DNA of 64,000 bases from Leptothoe kymatousa TAU-MAC 1615 (GTDB taxonomy: Bacteria; Cyanobacteriota; Cyanobacteriia; Phormidesmidales; Phormidesmidaceae), in the NCBI RefSeq assembly GCF_018739865.1, contig NZ_JADOER010000002.1, forward strand, positions 234,604-298,603, in the 5' to 3' direction. The translations under genes were made by a program, and so were the position numbers. The stretch's first letter is position 1. Every line of letters starts with the position of its first letter. Under the pieces are notes generated by a model. It did no database searches, was not told the DNA's origin, and saw only the letters and a program-made list of their open reading frames with translations. This document shows, piece after piece, positions 8,311-16,946 of this stretch.

Positions 8311-9549
8311 TTATTCGCTATCAGCGGTGAAGGACAGCAGCTCCGCACCGCCGGGGGCACCGGCCGGTGTCTGGTCACTGCCATTGGCTGAAATTAGAGC
8401 AGCGCCAGCATTGCCGACGTTCATTGTGATTTTTTCTTGGCCTTCCCACAGTTTCTTTTCCCCTGGTGCCATCTGGCCTTCGAAGGCGATTTCGCCATCC
8501 ACTTCGATGCTCATCCAGGAAGGCCCCGCCTCTGTAATTTCTACTTCTAGGCTAACGGGGGCAGCGCTTACGGGTGCGGGCTCGGGCTCGGGGGCAGGGG
8601 GCGCTTCGGGTTCTTCGACTTCGGTGTCCGATATTGTCACCTTGGCCTGTTCTTCGCGCATTTCAGAGCCAATGCCGGTGACGCGAATGGTAATTAGCGC
8701 GATCGCACCCAACAGAACTGCACCACCGACTCCCCAAAGCCACCAATCCATAAAGGATTCGGATGAGCCTCCCGATAGGCCATTCATGGAAGAACCGCCC
8801 GGATTGCTAGCGGGGGTGAGTGGTGGTGGGGCCGACGGGCGATTGCCCGGGGCCGACTCCGGCAAGTTGATGCCATCCCCTAAGGAATTGCCAAACCCTA
8901 AAGCACTCAGCTCACTTTCATCCATGGGGGTGGGATCGAGCTGGAATTTTGGCGAAGTATCGACTTCGGGGGGGCGGGCAACCGGTGTGGAGGGGGGCTG
9001 GATATTGGGTTTGGCCACCTGGGGCGGGGGCGCAATGTCCCCTGGGGGTTGCACCGTGGGTTTATTCACCGTCGGGATGGCCGGGGGCTCTGGCTGCACT
9101 GGCAATGCGCCGACCGCAGGGATTTCAGGGGGCTGCACCTGGGGTTTTTCTGGAGCGGGTACCGGAGGTGGCGTTTGGGCTTTGGTTTCGTTAACCTGTT
9201 GCCGCGTTGGCGGGGCGGGGGTGCCTTTAGCAACGGGTAGATCGATTTGAGTCGCTGGCCGTGGGTTGGGCCGTGGCGTGTTGGGGATGGAATGAACCGG
9301 AAATTGTTTGGCAAAGTTGCTGCCATCTAACCCCAGGGCATCTGCATAACGACGGATAAACCCCTGGACGAAAATGGGTTGGGGTAAATCCGTTGTGTCA
9401 CCGCTTTCTACGGCCTGGATTAGCTGAGCGCGGATATAGGTCTGCAACGAAATATCTTCGATGGACTTGCCCTGCTCTTGACGCTTTTCTTGCAGGTATG
9501 CGCCAAGTTGACTCAGTTGTTGCTGTTGAACGGTGCTATAGCTAGTCAC
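8311..9549 (-). CDS. RodZ-like membrane protein with N-terminal helix-turn-helix
   Basis: A 412-residue protein with the RodZ layout. A Cro/HTH_25-type domain lies at ~11-80 (LGAYLQEKRQEQGKSIEDIS, then PIFVQGFIRRYADALGLD). A long Pro/Gln-rich linker spans ~90-260, one membrane helix lies near 265-288, an acidic linker follows, and a DUF4115-like beta domain covers ~330-412 (VSLEVEITEAGPSWMSIEVDG). RodZ links MreB to the cell-wall elongation machinery in rod-shaped bacteria; cyanobacterial homologues are usually annotated as DUF4115 or helix-turn-helix proteins. It starts at GTG. The next gene upstream on this strand is a lytic transglycosylase, which fits a cell-wall theme. Confidence 0.85.
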   Translation of the reverse strand: MTSYSTVQQQQLSQLGAYLQEKRQEQGKSIEDISLQTYIRAQLIQAVESGDTTDLPQPIFVQGFIRRYADALGLDGSNFAKQFPVHSIPNTPRPNPRPATQIDLPVAKGTPAPPTRQQVNETKAQTPPPVPAPEKPQVQPPEIPAVGALPVQPEPPAIPTVNKPTVQPPGDIAPPPQVAKPNIQPPSTPVARPPEVDTSPKFQLDPTPMDESELSALGFGNSLGDGINLPESAPGNRPSAPPPLTPASNPGGSSMNGLSGGSSESFMDWWLWGVGGAVLLGAIALITIRVTGIGSEMREEQAKVTISDTEVEEPEAPPAPEPEPAPVSAAPVSLEVEITEAGPSWMSIEVDGEIAFEGQMAPGEKKLWEGQEKITMNVGNAGAALISANGSDQTPAGAPGGAELLSFTADSE

Positions 9550-9814
9550 GTTACTCTGCTGTTTAGGGTTAGAGACGGCCGGTCCTGGGACAGACGGATT
9601 GTATCGCTTCAGGCATCAACAGGCTACAAAAATTGTATACCTGTATCAATAGTGCAGTGCGATCCTTGACTATTTACCAGTTATTTGTGACGTTCTCATT
9701 TTTATTTGACTCATTGTAGGGTCAACTGTTGAAATCGCCTAGGGATTTCCGCACTTTCTCATACTTCATCCCTCGATTGTTTAGGTGGTGATGCCCATGA
9801 CGGTGGACAAAAGA

Positions 9815-11977
9815 TTACTGGCTGGAGGCACTATGTTGGGCAATTTTTCGACTAATGGCTGGATTATAGAGCCTTAAATAGTTCCAATATCCGCCAAAAA
9901 CAGCTTCTACATAGCCCTGGGTTTCCGAGAAAGGGATATTGTGCACAAACACATCCGGATCGCCGTACCCTTTGGCAACCCAGTCGGCTACATTGCCGGG
10001 ACCAGCATTGTAGCTGGCGACGGCAAACATGGAATTGTCACTATATTCTCGGTGGGTGTAATCCAAATACCAGGTGCCTATCTTGATATTTTCGTTGGGA
10101 TCTTCTAATTGCGCTGTGATATCAGTGCTGCTTTCTCCAATTTGACCTAGCACCCACTCGGCGGTGCTAGGCAGCACCTGCATTAGGCCCACGGCGTCGG
10201 CTACGGAGCGAATTTTGGGTTCAAATCGAGATTCCTGGCGCATTAGGGACGTGACTAGGAGGGGATTGAGCTGGCGCTGTTGGGACCAGGTTTGAATCAG
10301 ATTGGCAAAGGGAAAGGGATAAACGGTTTGGCCATAGGTGGGGGTGTTTTTGAGCTGCTGGTATTCGGTTTGTTCGTTGGCTTCATTGCGCCAGGCCAAA
10401 CTGGTGAGCATAAAGATGCCGTCCAGGTTATCTCCGACACCCACCCTTAGTACACCGTCGGTAAATTGTTCGGCCACGGTGGGGTCTTGTACATTTTGAA
10501 ATTCTGTTTGCCATTGGGCCCAGGCATCGGCATCTTGCCCCAATTGATAGAGGATTTGCAGGCTGTCGGAACCGGCCGGTAGGGGCGGACGCTGCTGGGG
10601 CAGGCTGACCTCCGGGGCTAAATAGCGGACGTTACCAAAATCCCCCACTTCCCAGCCCAGCATCACGGCTGACCGCCAGGCAAAATAAGATTCGGGGTAT
10701 TGGGCGATGGTGCGTTCGTAGGCCGGGTTGCCATCTTGGCCTTGTTTTTGGGCCCATTTGCCAGACCAAAAGCTGGCTTCGGCGGCGAGTTCGCTATTGG
10801 GACTTTCTGTTACCAATGCCTCCACTAGCTGGCGGGCGGTGGTCAGGTCATTGGCTTTGGCCGCTTTATGGGCGCGGCTGAGGCGGAGTTCGGCGGCGGC
10901 GTCCGAAGCGCCGTACTGGTTGAGCACGGACGTGCGGGCGTCCTTGGCGGAGGTGGGGCTTTTCAGCTTTTCTAGGACATTTGCTTTTTTGAGTAGGGCC
11001 TCTCCGGCTCGGTCTGGAAAGTTTTTGATTACCTGATCTAGAGGCGCTATGGCCGCTTTGCTGGGCAGGGAGTCTACGAGTTTAATTAGCCCCAGTCCGG
11101 TCTCTGGCTCGTTGGGATAGGTTTGGGCGAGCTTTTGGTACGCTGCGATCGCAACCACCCTTTTCTGCGCGATCTGGGCTCCTCGGGCCGTGCGGTACAA
11201 GCTAGTTGGCGATGGGGGGGCCTTGGCATAGGCCTCAGACGCCTTGCCATAGCGTTGATTTTCCCAATAGCCAAAGCCAACGGTGTCCCACTGTTCCGGG
11301 GTAAGGTCCTTGCCATACTCCTTCGTCAGCCGCTCCAGGCTGGCCTCATATTCATCCCGGTACAAACCATGGGCTGCCACCAGCAGTAACTTATCCTTAG
11401 ACGTCCCTGTTTTCAGCTGTTGCAGGGCCACCTCCACCGCCCGTGGGTGGCTAGGATGGTTGGCCAGCAGTGCTTCCCACTGATTGGGATCCTGCTTGCC
11501 TAGGGCATAGCGAGCTTCGGCGGTGGCGCTGTGCTCTGGGTACTTGTCTAGCAGCTCGTTCCACTGGATGGGGGCTTCCCCAGCAGCGGTTTGCGCCTGG
11601 CCCTGCTTTAGCAATACGTAAGGGCGCAATGCCTTGGGCGCCTGATCCACCGCCGATTGATCCAGGGCCGTTAGCGCCTCTGCCCCATTGCCCTGGGCCA
11701 ACAGGTCCGTTGCCAGGAGGTAGCGGGCCAAGGCGGAGTCTTGGTTATTTTGGCTGGCAATCGTCTGCTGCAGCATTTCGGCACGACCGGCCGCTGGCTG
11801 TAGCGCCAGGCGAAAAACCTCAGAATCTGCTGAGCGTTGCTGCTGCGCCTGATTTAGCTGTTTGGGGGGCATGGCCCGCTGGGCTGCCTGGGCAAAAAAA
11901 ACGACCAGCGCTAAACTGGCGAGGCTGATGCCACCCAGTAATAAAAGGGGTAATTGCTCTTTGAGACGTTTTCCCAT
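9815..11977 (-). CDS. Soluble lytic murein transglycosylase
   Basis: A 720-residue protein with an N-terminal hydrophobic anchor or signal (~10-30). A long superhelical TPR-like alpha region covers ~50-530, and the catalytic SLT domain ~560-700. Catalytic features are MRQESRFEP (Glu ~584), GLMQVLPSTAEWV, and the C-terminal VASYNAGPGNV plus ETQGYVEAV. Slt enzymes cleave the beta-1,4 MurNAc-GlcNAc bond of peptidoglycan and form 1,6-anhydroMurNAc. Cyanobacterial members of this length are normal. It lies in the same direction as the RodZ-like gene. Confidence 0.92.
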   Translation of the reverse strand: MGKRLKEQLPLLLLGGISLASLALVVFFAQAAQRAMPPKQLNQAQQQRSADSEVFRLALQPAAGRAEMLQQTIASQNNQDSALARYLLATDLLAQGNGAEALTALDQSAVDQAPKALRPYVLLKQGQAQTAAGEAPIQWNELLDKYPEHSATAEARYALGKQDPNQWEALLANHPSHPRAVEVALQQLKTGTSKDKLLLVAAHGLYRDEYEASLERLTKEYGKDLTPEQWDTVGFGYWENQRYGKASEAYAKAPPSPTSLYRTARGAQIAQKRVVAIAAYQKLAQTYPNEPETGLGLIKLVDSLPSKAAIAPLDQVIKNFPDRAGEALLKKANVLEKLKSPTSAKDARTSVLNQYGASDAAAELRLSRAHKAAKANDLTTARQLVEALVTESPNSELAAEASFWSGKWAQKQGQDGNPAYERTIAQYPESYFAWRSAVMLGWEVGDFGNVRYLAPEVSLPQQRPPLPAGSDSLQILYQLGQDADAWAQWQTEFQNVQDPTVAEQFTDGVLRVGVGDNLDGIFMLTSLAWRNEANEQTEYQQLKNTPTYGQTVYPFPFANLIQTWSQQRQLNPLLVTSLMRQESRFEPKIRSVADAVGLMQVLPSTAEWVLGQIGESSTDITAQLEDPNENIKIGTWYLDYTHREYSDNSMFAVASYNAGPGNVADWVAKGYGDPDVFVHNIPFSETQGYVEAVFGGYWNYLRLYNPAISRKIAQHSASSQ

Positions 11978-12244
11978 GGTGGCTCAGCTAAATCAACAGT
12001 AAAGGACGGGAAATAACTAGTAATGTTTAATGTTTCCACCTGAAGCTAAATTTGGGGTGGCATCTACAGCATGAATTTAATTTTGGATAGAATCCATCGC
12101 AACGGGTAAATGTGCTTTCACAAGTAGATAAATTGCGCAATGTTCTATCCCCCAAACTAGAAGCATAATAGAGAGCCAGATATGATATTCAGTCGGTAAA
12201 ACACGCTGAAATCATTAGATACTAAGACGGGAATTAGCACTGAG

Positions 12245-13726
12245 ATGGGAATGAAGTTTGTAGCATCAGACAAGTCTTGTTTAACGTGGTCAGGCGATTG
12301 CCTTGTGGTGGGTTTATCGGAAGAGTCATTGCCCCTGACTGGTCTACTATCCGAACTGAATGAGAGTGTGTCTGGGTTGCTGCAAGAACTCATTGACGAA
12401 ACCGACTTTAAGGCAAAGGCTGGTAGCTCTGCTGTGATCCGCGTCGGAGGCCAGGTGCGTAAGTTGGCCATTGTGGGTTTGGGGGCATCCGATGGGCTGA
12501 AACTAGAAAGTTTACGCCGTGCGGCTGCCGTTGCCGCCAAACTGGCCAGGCGCGAAAAGTGTGCCTCCTTAGGTATTAGTTTCCCCATTTGGAACAACAG
12601 CCCGGAACGTACGGCACAAACTATTGCCGAAGGGATAACCCTGGCAATGCACGAAGATAAGCGGTTTAAGTCTGAATCCGAGCCGGCCAAGGTCAGCCTC
12701 ACCGATGTGGCCCTGTTGGATTTGCCAGGCCATGAAGCCTCCTTAGCGCAGGCGGCCCATGTGTGTGACGGTGTCATTTTGGCCCGTGAGCTGGTGGCGG
12801 CGCCCCCCAATGTGGTCACCCCCATGGCCCTGGCGGATACGGCCCAGGCCATTGCCAACGACCATGGCCTCACAATTAAGGTGCTAGAGCAGGCTGAATG
12901 TGAAGAGCTGGGTATGGGCGCCTACCTGGGGGTGGCCATGGCCTCGGACATGCCGCCTAAGTTTATCCACCTTACCTATACGCCAGACGGGACGCCCAAG
13001 CGTAAGGTGGCGTTGATTGGTAAGGGCCTCACCTTTGATTCGGGGGGCTTAAACATCAAGGCCGGTGCGGGCAGCATGATCGAGCTGATGAAAATGGATA
13101 TGGGCGGTGCGGCGGCGGTGCTGGGGGCGGCCAAAGCCATCGCCCAGATTAAGCCCGACGTGGAAGTTCATTTTATTAGTGCGGCCACAGAAAATATGAT
13201 TAGCGGCCGTGCCCTGCATCCAGGGGATATTTTGACGGCGTCTAATGGCAAAACCATTGAGGTGAACAACACCGATGCCGAAGGGCGTTTGACCCTGGCC
13301 GATGCTCTGGTGTATGCCGATAAGCTGGGTGTGGATGCCATGGTGGATTTAGCCACCTTAACGGGCGCTTGCCTCGTGGCCTTGGGCAATGACATTGCGG
13401 GTTTGTTTACCCCGGATGATGCCCTGGCGAAAAAAATCAGCCAGGCGGCTGACGCGGCGGGCGAAAAGCTCTGGCGCATGCCCATGGAGGAAAAGTATTT
13501 CGATGGGCTGAAATCTATTGTGGCCGATATGAAAAATACCGGACCGCGTCCCGGTGGTTCCATTACAGCGGCCCTGTTCCTAAAGCAGTTTGTGAAGGAG
13601 ACTGCCTGGGCCCATTTAGATATTGCTGGGCCAGTGTGGAATGAGAAGGACAACGCCTACAACAATCCTGGGGCCACGGGCTACGGGGTGCGGATGTTGG
13701 TCCAGTGGATTTTGGAAAATGCCTAG
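12245..13726 (+). CDS. pepA: Leucyl aminopeptidase (peptidase family M17)
   Basis: Cytosolic dizinc aminopeptidase, 493 residues, the usual length. The metal and active-site motifs are present: KGLTFDSGG at ~258, [12 protein letters not shown] shortly after, and [14 protein letters not shown] at ~341, the M17 signature. The C-terminal [11 protein letters not shown] and WAHLDIAGP also match. Two ATGs (12245 and 12251) are in frame and either could start. An 11-bp-stem terminator follows the stop codon. Some M17 enzymes also bind DNA; nothing here shows that. Confidence 0.96.
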   Translation: MGMKFVASDKSCLTWSGDCLVVGLSEESLPLTGLLSELNESVSGLLQELIDETDFKAKAGSSAVIRVGGQVRKLAIVGLGASDGLKLESLRRAAAVAAKLARREKCASLGISFPIWNNSPERTAQTIAEGITLAMHEDKRFKSESEPAKVSLTDVALLDLPGHEASLAQAAHVCDGVILARELVAAPPNVVTPMALADTAQAIANDHGLTIKVLEQAECEELGMGAYLGVAMASDMPPKFIHLTYTPDGTPKRKVALIGKGLTFDSGGLNIKAGAGSMIELMKMDMGGAAAVLGAAKAIAQIKPDVEVHFISAATENMISGRALHPGDILTASNGKTIEVNNTDAEGRLTLADALVYADKLGVDAMVDLATLTGACLVALGNDIAGLFTPDDALAKKISQAADAAGEKLWRMPMEEKYFDGLKSIVADMKNTGPRPGGSITAALFLKQFVKETAWAHLDIAGPVWNEKDNAYNNPGATGYGVRMLVQWILENA

Positions 13727-13753
13727 GGCGATTAATCGCTGACGCTAATTAAG

Positions 13754-13800
13754 GTTATGGGGAGAGACGCTTGACTGCGCCTACTCCCCATAACTTTTTA
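13754..13800 (+). terminator. Intrinsic terminator of pepA
   Basis: GTTATGGGGAG (13754-13764) pairs perfectly with CTCCCCATAAC (13784-13794). The run TTTTTAATTA follows. The hairpin lies about 30 bp after the pepA stop codon. Confidence 0.9.
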
Positions 13801-13829
13801 ATTACTATTTTTTTGAGCCGCCAGATATG

Positions 13830-14105
13830 CTAGCTAGCGCGGACCCTGACTGGCTGGGTTTGGTCCGTTACCTTGGTGCGTTGTAAATGTTGGGTGATTT
13901 GGGTTAGGTTCGTTGCGATCGCAGGTACCACCTCATCAGGCTGCTCTTCCTTCGTTCCATTCTCTTCATGCACCATTTCCTGACGGCAGCTAGGACAGTA
14001 CCAGAACAAACGGCTTTGGCTCACGTGGCGTAGAAGCGTGTCCTCGCAGAGGCTACAAACAGCCCCAGTCTGCTGAGATGGCATTGTATTAAAAGAGTTT
14101 TTCAT
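13830..14105 (-). CDS. Small zinc-ribbon protein
   Basis: A 91-residue protein with a four-cysteine zinc ribbon: CSLC at ~17-20 and CPSC at ~38-41, with LFWYCPSCRQEM. The C-terminal half is polar and lacks a clear fold. Small cyanobacterial proteins of this look are conserved but have no assigned function. The start codon overlaps the stop codon of a doubtful upstream reading frame (ATGA). It converges with pepA. Confidence 0.65.
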   Translation of the reverse strand: MKNSFNTMPSQQTGAVCSLCEDTLLRHVSQSRLFWYCPSCRQEMVHEENGTKEEQPDEVVPAIATNLTQITQHLQRTKVTDQTQPVRVRAS

Positions 14106-14383
14106 AGGTCATTGCATCCAACGGATGCCTCACTGACTATTATATCGTTGCTAATTTGAAGGATGAATTGCTCTACAGGTATGGCAATGGATCTAAACCT
14201 GATAGGCAAAATCATTCCGAGGATCAGCAACGCCATTACTCTTACGATGCCCAGACTTCCCAAAAATTGCTGTAACTTTGCATATATTCGTACAAAAATT
14301 AAGAAAACCTTGTCCCAGGGGCCTAGCAGATCCGTATAAATACCAGGGTTAACGGCTGTAGTCCGCCCCCTGGGACTCAACAA
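14102..14383 (-). CDS. Doubtful small membrane ORF upstream of the zinc-ribbon gene
   Basis: A 93-codon frame with one hydrophobic stretch (VRVMALLILGMILPI) and an ATGA overlap with the zinc-ribbon gene, which is the only argument in its favour. No family is recognised. It fills the spacer between that gene and DUF3179, where the upstream promoters of both should lie. It may be a chance frame. Confidence 0.25.
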   Translation of the reverse strand: MLSPRGRTTAVNPGIYTDLLGPWDKVFLIFVRIYAKLQQFLGSLGIVRVMALLILGMILPIRFRSIAIPVEQFILQISNDIIVSEASVGCNDL

Positions 14384-14467
14384 CTCTTATTACTTTCTCA
14401 GGTGGTTTTCAGCCAGCGTCTAGTCTAGGTGGCCAAACTTAGATCAGCGGTTATACACAATAGATCA

Positions 14468-15481
14468 ATGAAGCGGATTGAAAAACTAGCCCTGGGCACC
14501 TTGGCGACGGCGGCGGCGGTGGGTGCCATCTCCCTGTTCCAATCGGGGGGCTGGGCCAACCTAAAGCTGCAGGGCTATGCCTTGACCCAGGTGTTTCACG
14601 ACCAAAGCCGTGAGCTAGGCGATCTGCAAAAGCAAAATATTAATCCAGCTACCCGCATTGACCTCGGGCAACTGCTCAATGGCGGGCCACCCAAGGACGG
14701 CATCCCCAGCATTGATGCACCCGAATTTGATACGGCACTAACCACACCGTTTGCGTCGGACGATATTGTCGTTGGCATGGTGGTAAACGGCGAAGCCAAA
14801 GCCTACCCCTACAACATTTTGAACTGGCACGAGATTGTGAATGACGAGATTGGCGGTGTCAATGTCTCGGTCACCTACTGTCCCCTGTGCGATACCATCG
14901 TCGCCTTTGACCGGGGAGAGACCACCTTTGGGGTGTCGGGTAAGCTCTACCAAAGCTGTTTGGTCATGTACGACCGCGCCGATGATACCCTCTATGCCCA
15001 GCCCTGGGGCACAGGTGTGGTGGGGCCAAACGTAAATCAGCAGGTGGAGATGTTACCGGCGGTAAAAACAACCTTGGGCCAATGGTTAGAACAATATCCC
15101 CACAGTCAAATTTTGGCCACACGGACGGGCCATACCCGGGACTATTCCGGCTATCCCTACGGCACCTATTACACCGATGAGACGATTGTGTTTGATGTGC
15201 GCAATCAAAACCAGCTAGGGCAACATCCCAAAGAGATTGTTAGCTACGTGTGGGAGCCCGACGGAAAAACACCCCACAATCAGTTTTCGGGGGACAGCTT
15301 ACAGTTTGTGCACAGTGAGGTGCAGCAACAGGGAAGTCAGCAGGCTGAACTAGCGGGGCGCCAGGTCCGGGCTCGATGGGATCAGGGATTAGAAACGGTT
15401 GTTGTTGAGGAAATGGATGGGACGGTGATTCCTAGCTCGACGGCCTTTGCGTTTGTTTATCCGGCGTTTTATGGCGAGTAA
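14468..15481 (+). CDS. DUF3179-family exported protein
   Basis: From the ATG at 14468 the protein has 337 residues. A basic N-terminus and hydrophobic segment (LALGTLATAAAVGAISLF) look like a signal or anchor. The DUF3179 hallmarks are clear: GEAKAYPYNILNWHEIVND, then VTYCPLCDTIVAFDR with two cysteines at ~138 and ~141, and FGVSGKLYQSCLVMYDR. The family is widespread in halophiles and cyanobacteria and has no known reaction; the conserved CPLC pair suggests metal binding or redox. The GTG at 14429 would add 13 poorly supported residues. Confidence 0.85.
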   Translation: MKRIEKLALGTLATAAAVGAISLFQSGGWANLKLQGYALTQVFHDQSRELGDLQKQNINPATRIDLGQLLNGGPPKDGIPSIDAPEFDTALTTPFASDDIVVGMVVNGEAKAYPYNILNWHEIVNDEIGGVNVSVTYCPLCDTIVAFDRGETTFGVSGKLYQSCLVMYDRADDTLYAQPWGTGVVGPNVNQQVEMLPAVKTTLGQWLEQYPHSQILATRTGHTRDYSGYPYGTYYTDETIVFDVRNQNQLGQHPKEIVSYVWEPDGKTPHNQFSGDSLQFVHSEVQQQGSQQAELAGRQVRARWDQGLETVVVEEMDGTVIPSSTAFAFVYPAFYGE

Positions 15482-15823
15482 TCTAGCCTAAGTCGGTTGA
15501 CCCCATGAGCTATCAGATGTCGAGGCCCCCTAGTCTCCCCCAAGCTTGGGGTTTGGGGGCTTAAACAACTTTTAGCCTCTTTGACAATAACTAGATCGTA
15601 GAAATTTCTTTGCTAAACGACCTAGGAAAGCGAAATCAATTAAATCCATAGTTTTCATAGCTAGCCACAGAGGACTGAGCGGAGTCGAAGTCCGGCAAAA
15701 TTGGAAGTTATTTAATCGCCATTCCTTAGCCCTACCAGAATTGGGGGTGGGTGGGGCAAAAAACGCGAAGTCCAAATGCCTGTTCAGATCCTATAAAAGA
15801 TTGAGTTCACCCACTTAGTAACC
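15482..15823. other. Intergenic stretch with a palindromic repeat
   Basis: No convincing gene. It holds GGACT...AGTCC (15672-15692), a member of the TTCGACTCCGCTCAG hairpin family found elsewhere in the window, and a short CCCCCAAGCTTGGGG palindrome (~15537-15551) just after the DUF3179 gene that could act as a weak terminator. Confidence 0.6.
15672..15692. repeat. Hairpin repeat with TCGACTCCGCTCAG core
   Basis: Arms GGACT and AGTCC flank the core GAGCGGAGTCGA, which is the reverse complement of the core at 23418 and related to those at 18696 and 45852. The arms differ between copies but stay complementary. Confidence 0.65.
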
Positions 15824-16474
15824 CTAATCCAGATGGTGGGCCGATAGGACGGCTTGAACCACACTAAAGGGATTGGCTGTCGCCGCCCGTTTTAAGCGAA
15901 TTGGTGTTTCCCGAATATCAATATGGGCTGTGGGCTCGCCACTACGCTGATCACCGCCCCCCACATAATAGTCAACGTCGTTGCCAAACAACGCCTTGGC
16001 ATCGTTCACCGTATCCACGGGCGTTCCCCCCGCCATATTGGCTGAGCTAATGGCCAAGGGACAGCCACACTGTTTATACAACTGCCCAATTTCAGTCTCT
16101 TGAAAGTACATCACCACCGCATCAGAGTGGGCAATGGCGGCGTCTAGCCCATGGGTCTTTTTCTTTAGCCACATGGAAACGGGCATGTGGGGCACAATGC
16201 AATCGATAATCTGAGACTGTCGCTGATCCACATGGGCGTAGGATGCGATCGCATCTTTATCCACCACAATAGTCAGTGGTTTTGTCGCAGGGCTTTGTTT
16301 TGCCCGTCGCAAGCGTGCGGTTGCCTGCACACTAAAGGCGCTGCACGCCAACACATAAATACTATGGGTGGGAACAATCACCAGCCCGCCCTGTTGGATA
16401 ATTTTCGCTGCCTGTACCAAAGGCGTCGGCGCAGAACCCGTGACGCGGGCGATTTTTTCTAACAAACTCAGCAT
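15824..16474 (-). CDS. YrdC/YciO/Sua5-family protein with altered active-site motif
   Basis: About 216 residues from the ATG at 16474; a TTG at 16504 would add ten. The fold is YrdC: GGLVIVPTHSIYVLACSAF, RLRRAKQSPATKPLTIVV, LAISSANMAGGTPV, and a late R.TP..LKRAA. True threonylcarbamoyl-AMP synthases have PTDT.YGLG and K.R...KPL. Here the first reads PTHSIYVLA and the second lacks the usual lysine-arginine pattern. The gene is therefore more likely a YciO-like paralogue than the essential tsaC. Its substrate is unknown. It lies alone, with no shared operon. Confidence 0.75.
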   Translation of the reverse strand: MLSLLEKIARVTGSAPTPLVQAAKIIQQGGLVIVPTHSIYVLACSAFSVQATARLRRAKQSPATKPLTIVVDKDAIASYAHVDQRQSQIIDCIVPHMPVSMWLKKKTHGLDAAIAHSDAVVMYFQETEIGQLYKQCGCPLAISSANMAGGTPVDTVNDAKALFGNDVDYYVGGGDQRSGEPTAHIDIRETPIRLKRAATANPFSVVQAVLSAHHLD

Positions 16475-16504
16475 AGTAACGCTATTCCAATTAGCTGAAG
16501 ACAA

Positions 16505-16946
16505 TCAAAACTGGCAGCAGAGTTGCTTCAACTACTGCCAAGACGATGGGAGTGTGTAGTGTTTTACTCGCCTACCGCAGGACAGGCCTCATCCAGCAGC
16601 AGGACGTGATTAGTACGATTTCCAATAACTCAATCAGTGAAAATTCGGATGTCTTAAGCAGCATCCGTTTTAATGCGGGTATTTTGTACTGATTTTTTAA
16701 GTATATTGCCGGTATATCCGTATATTTAGTGACTTTTCTGCCAAAGAGTAGACATTAGTCTGATACGGCTGCACTACCAGCCTGTCCAGGTACGACTTTC
16801 TGCGGGCACCGTTCCGATGCCGTGGTCGCAAGCCACAGCGACTTGCCCGGCCCGGCATCGGGGAAAGCGGTTTGAATAGATGTATATATGCAAGAGGTAG
16901 CCTTAGTCGCTAAATTAAGGCTGTGTTGGCTAGTTTCCTGGTGCCG
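16505..16946. other. Upstream region of the TIR-FGE gene with a structured element
   Basis: No gene is seen. CCGATGCCG (16814-16822) pairs with CGGCATCGG (16853-16861) around a GC-rich loop that has its own small stem (GTGG/CCAC). The element lies about 85 bp before the TIR-FGE start and could be a leader structure or small RNA. Confidence 0.45.

Noticed and set aside
8294..9250. A 318-codon plus-strand frame opposite the RodZ-like gene
   Set aside because: It is Ser/Gly/Pro-rich, antisense to a protein with clear HTH, membrane and DUF4115 parts, and has no recognisable domain.
15572..15775. A 67-codon minus-strand frame between DUF3179 and the YrdC-like gene
   Set aside because: It crosses a palindromic repeat, has no conserved look and no ribosome-binding site.
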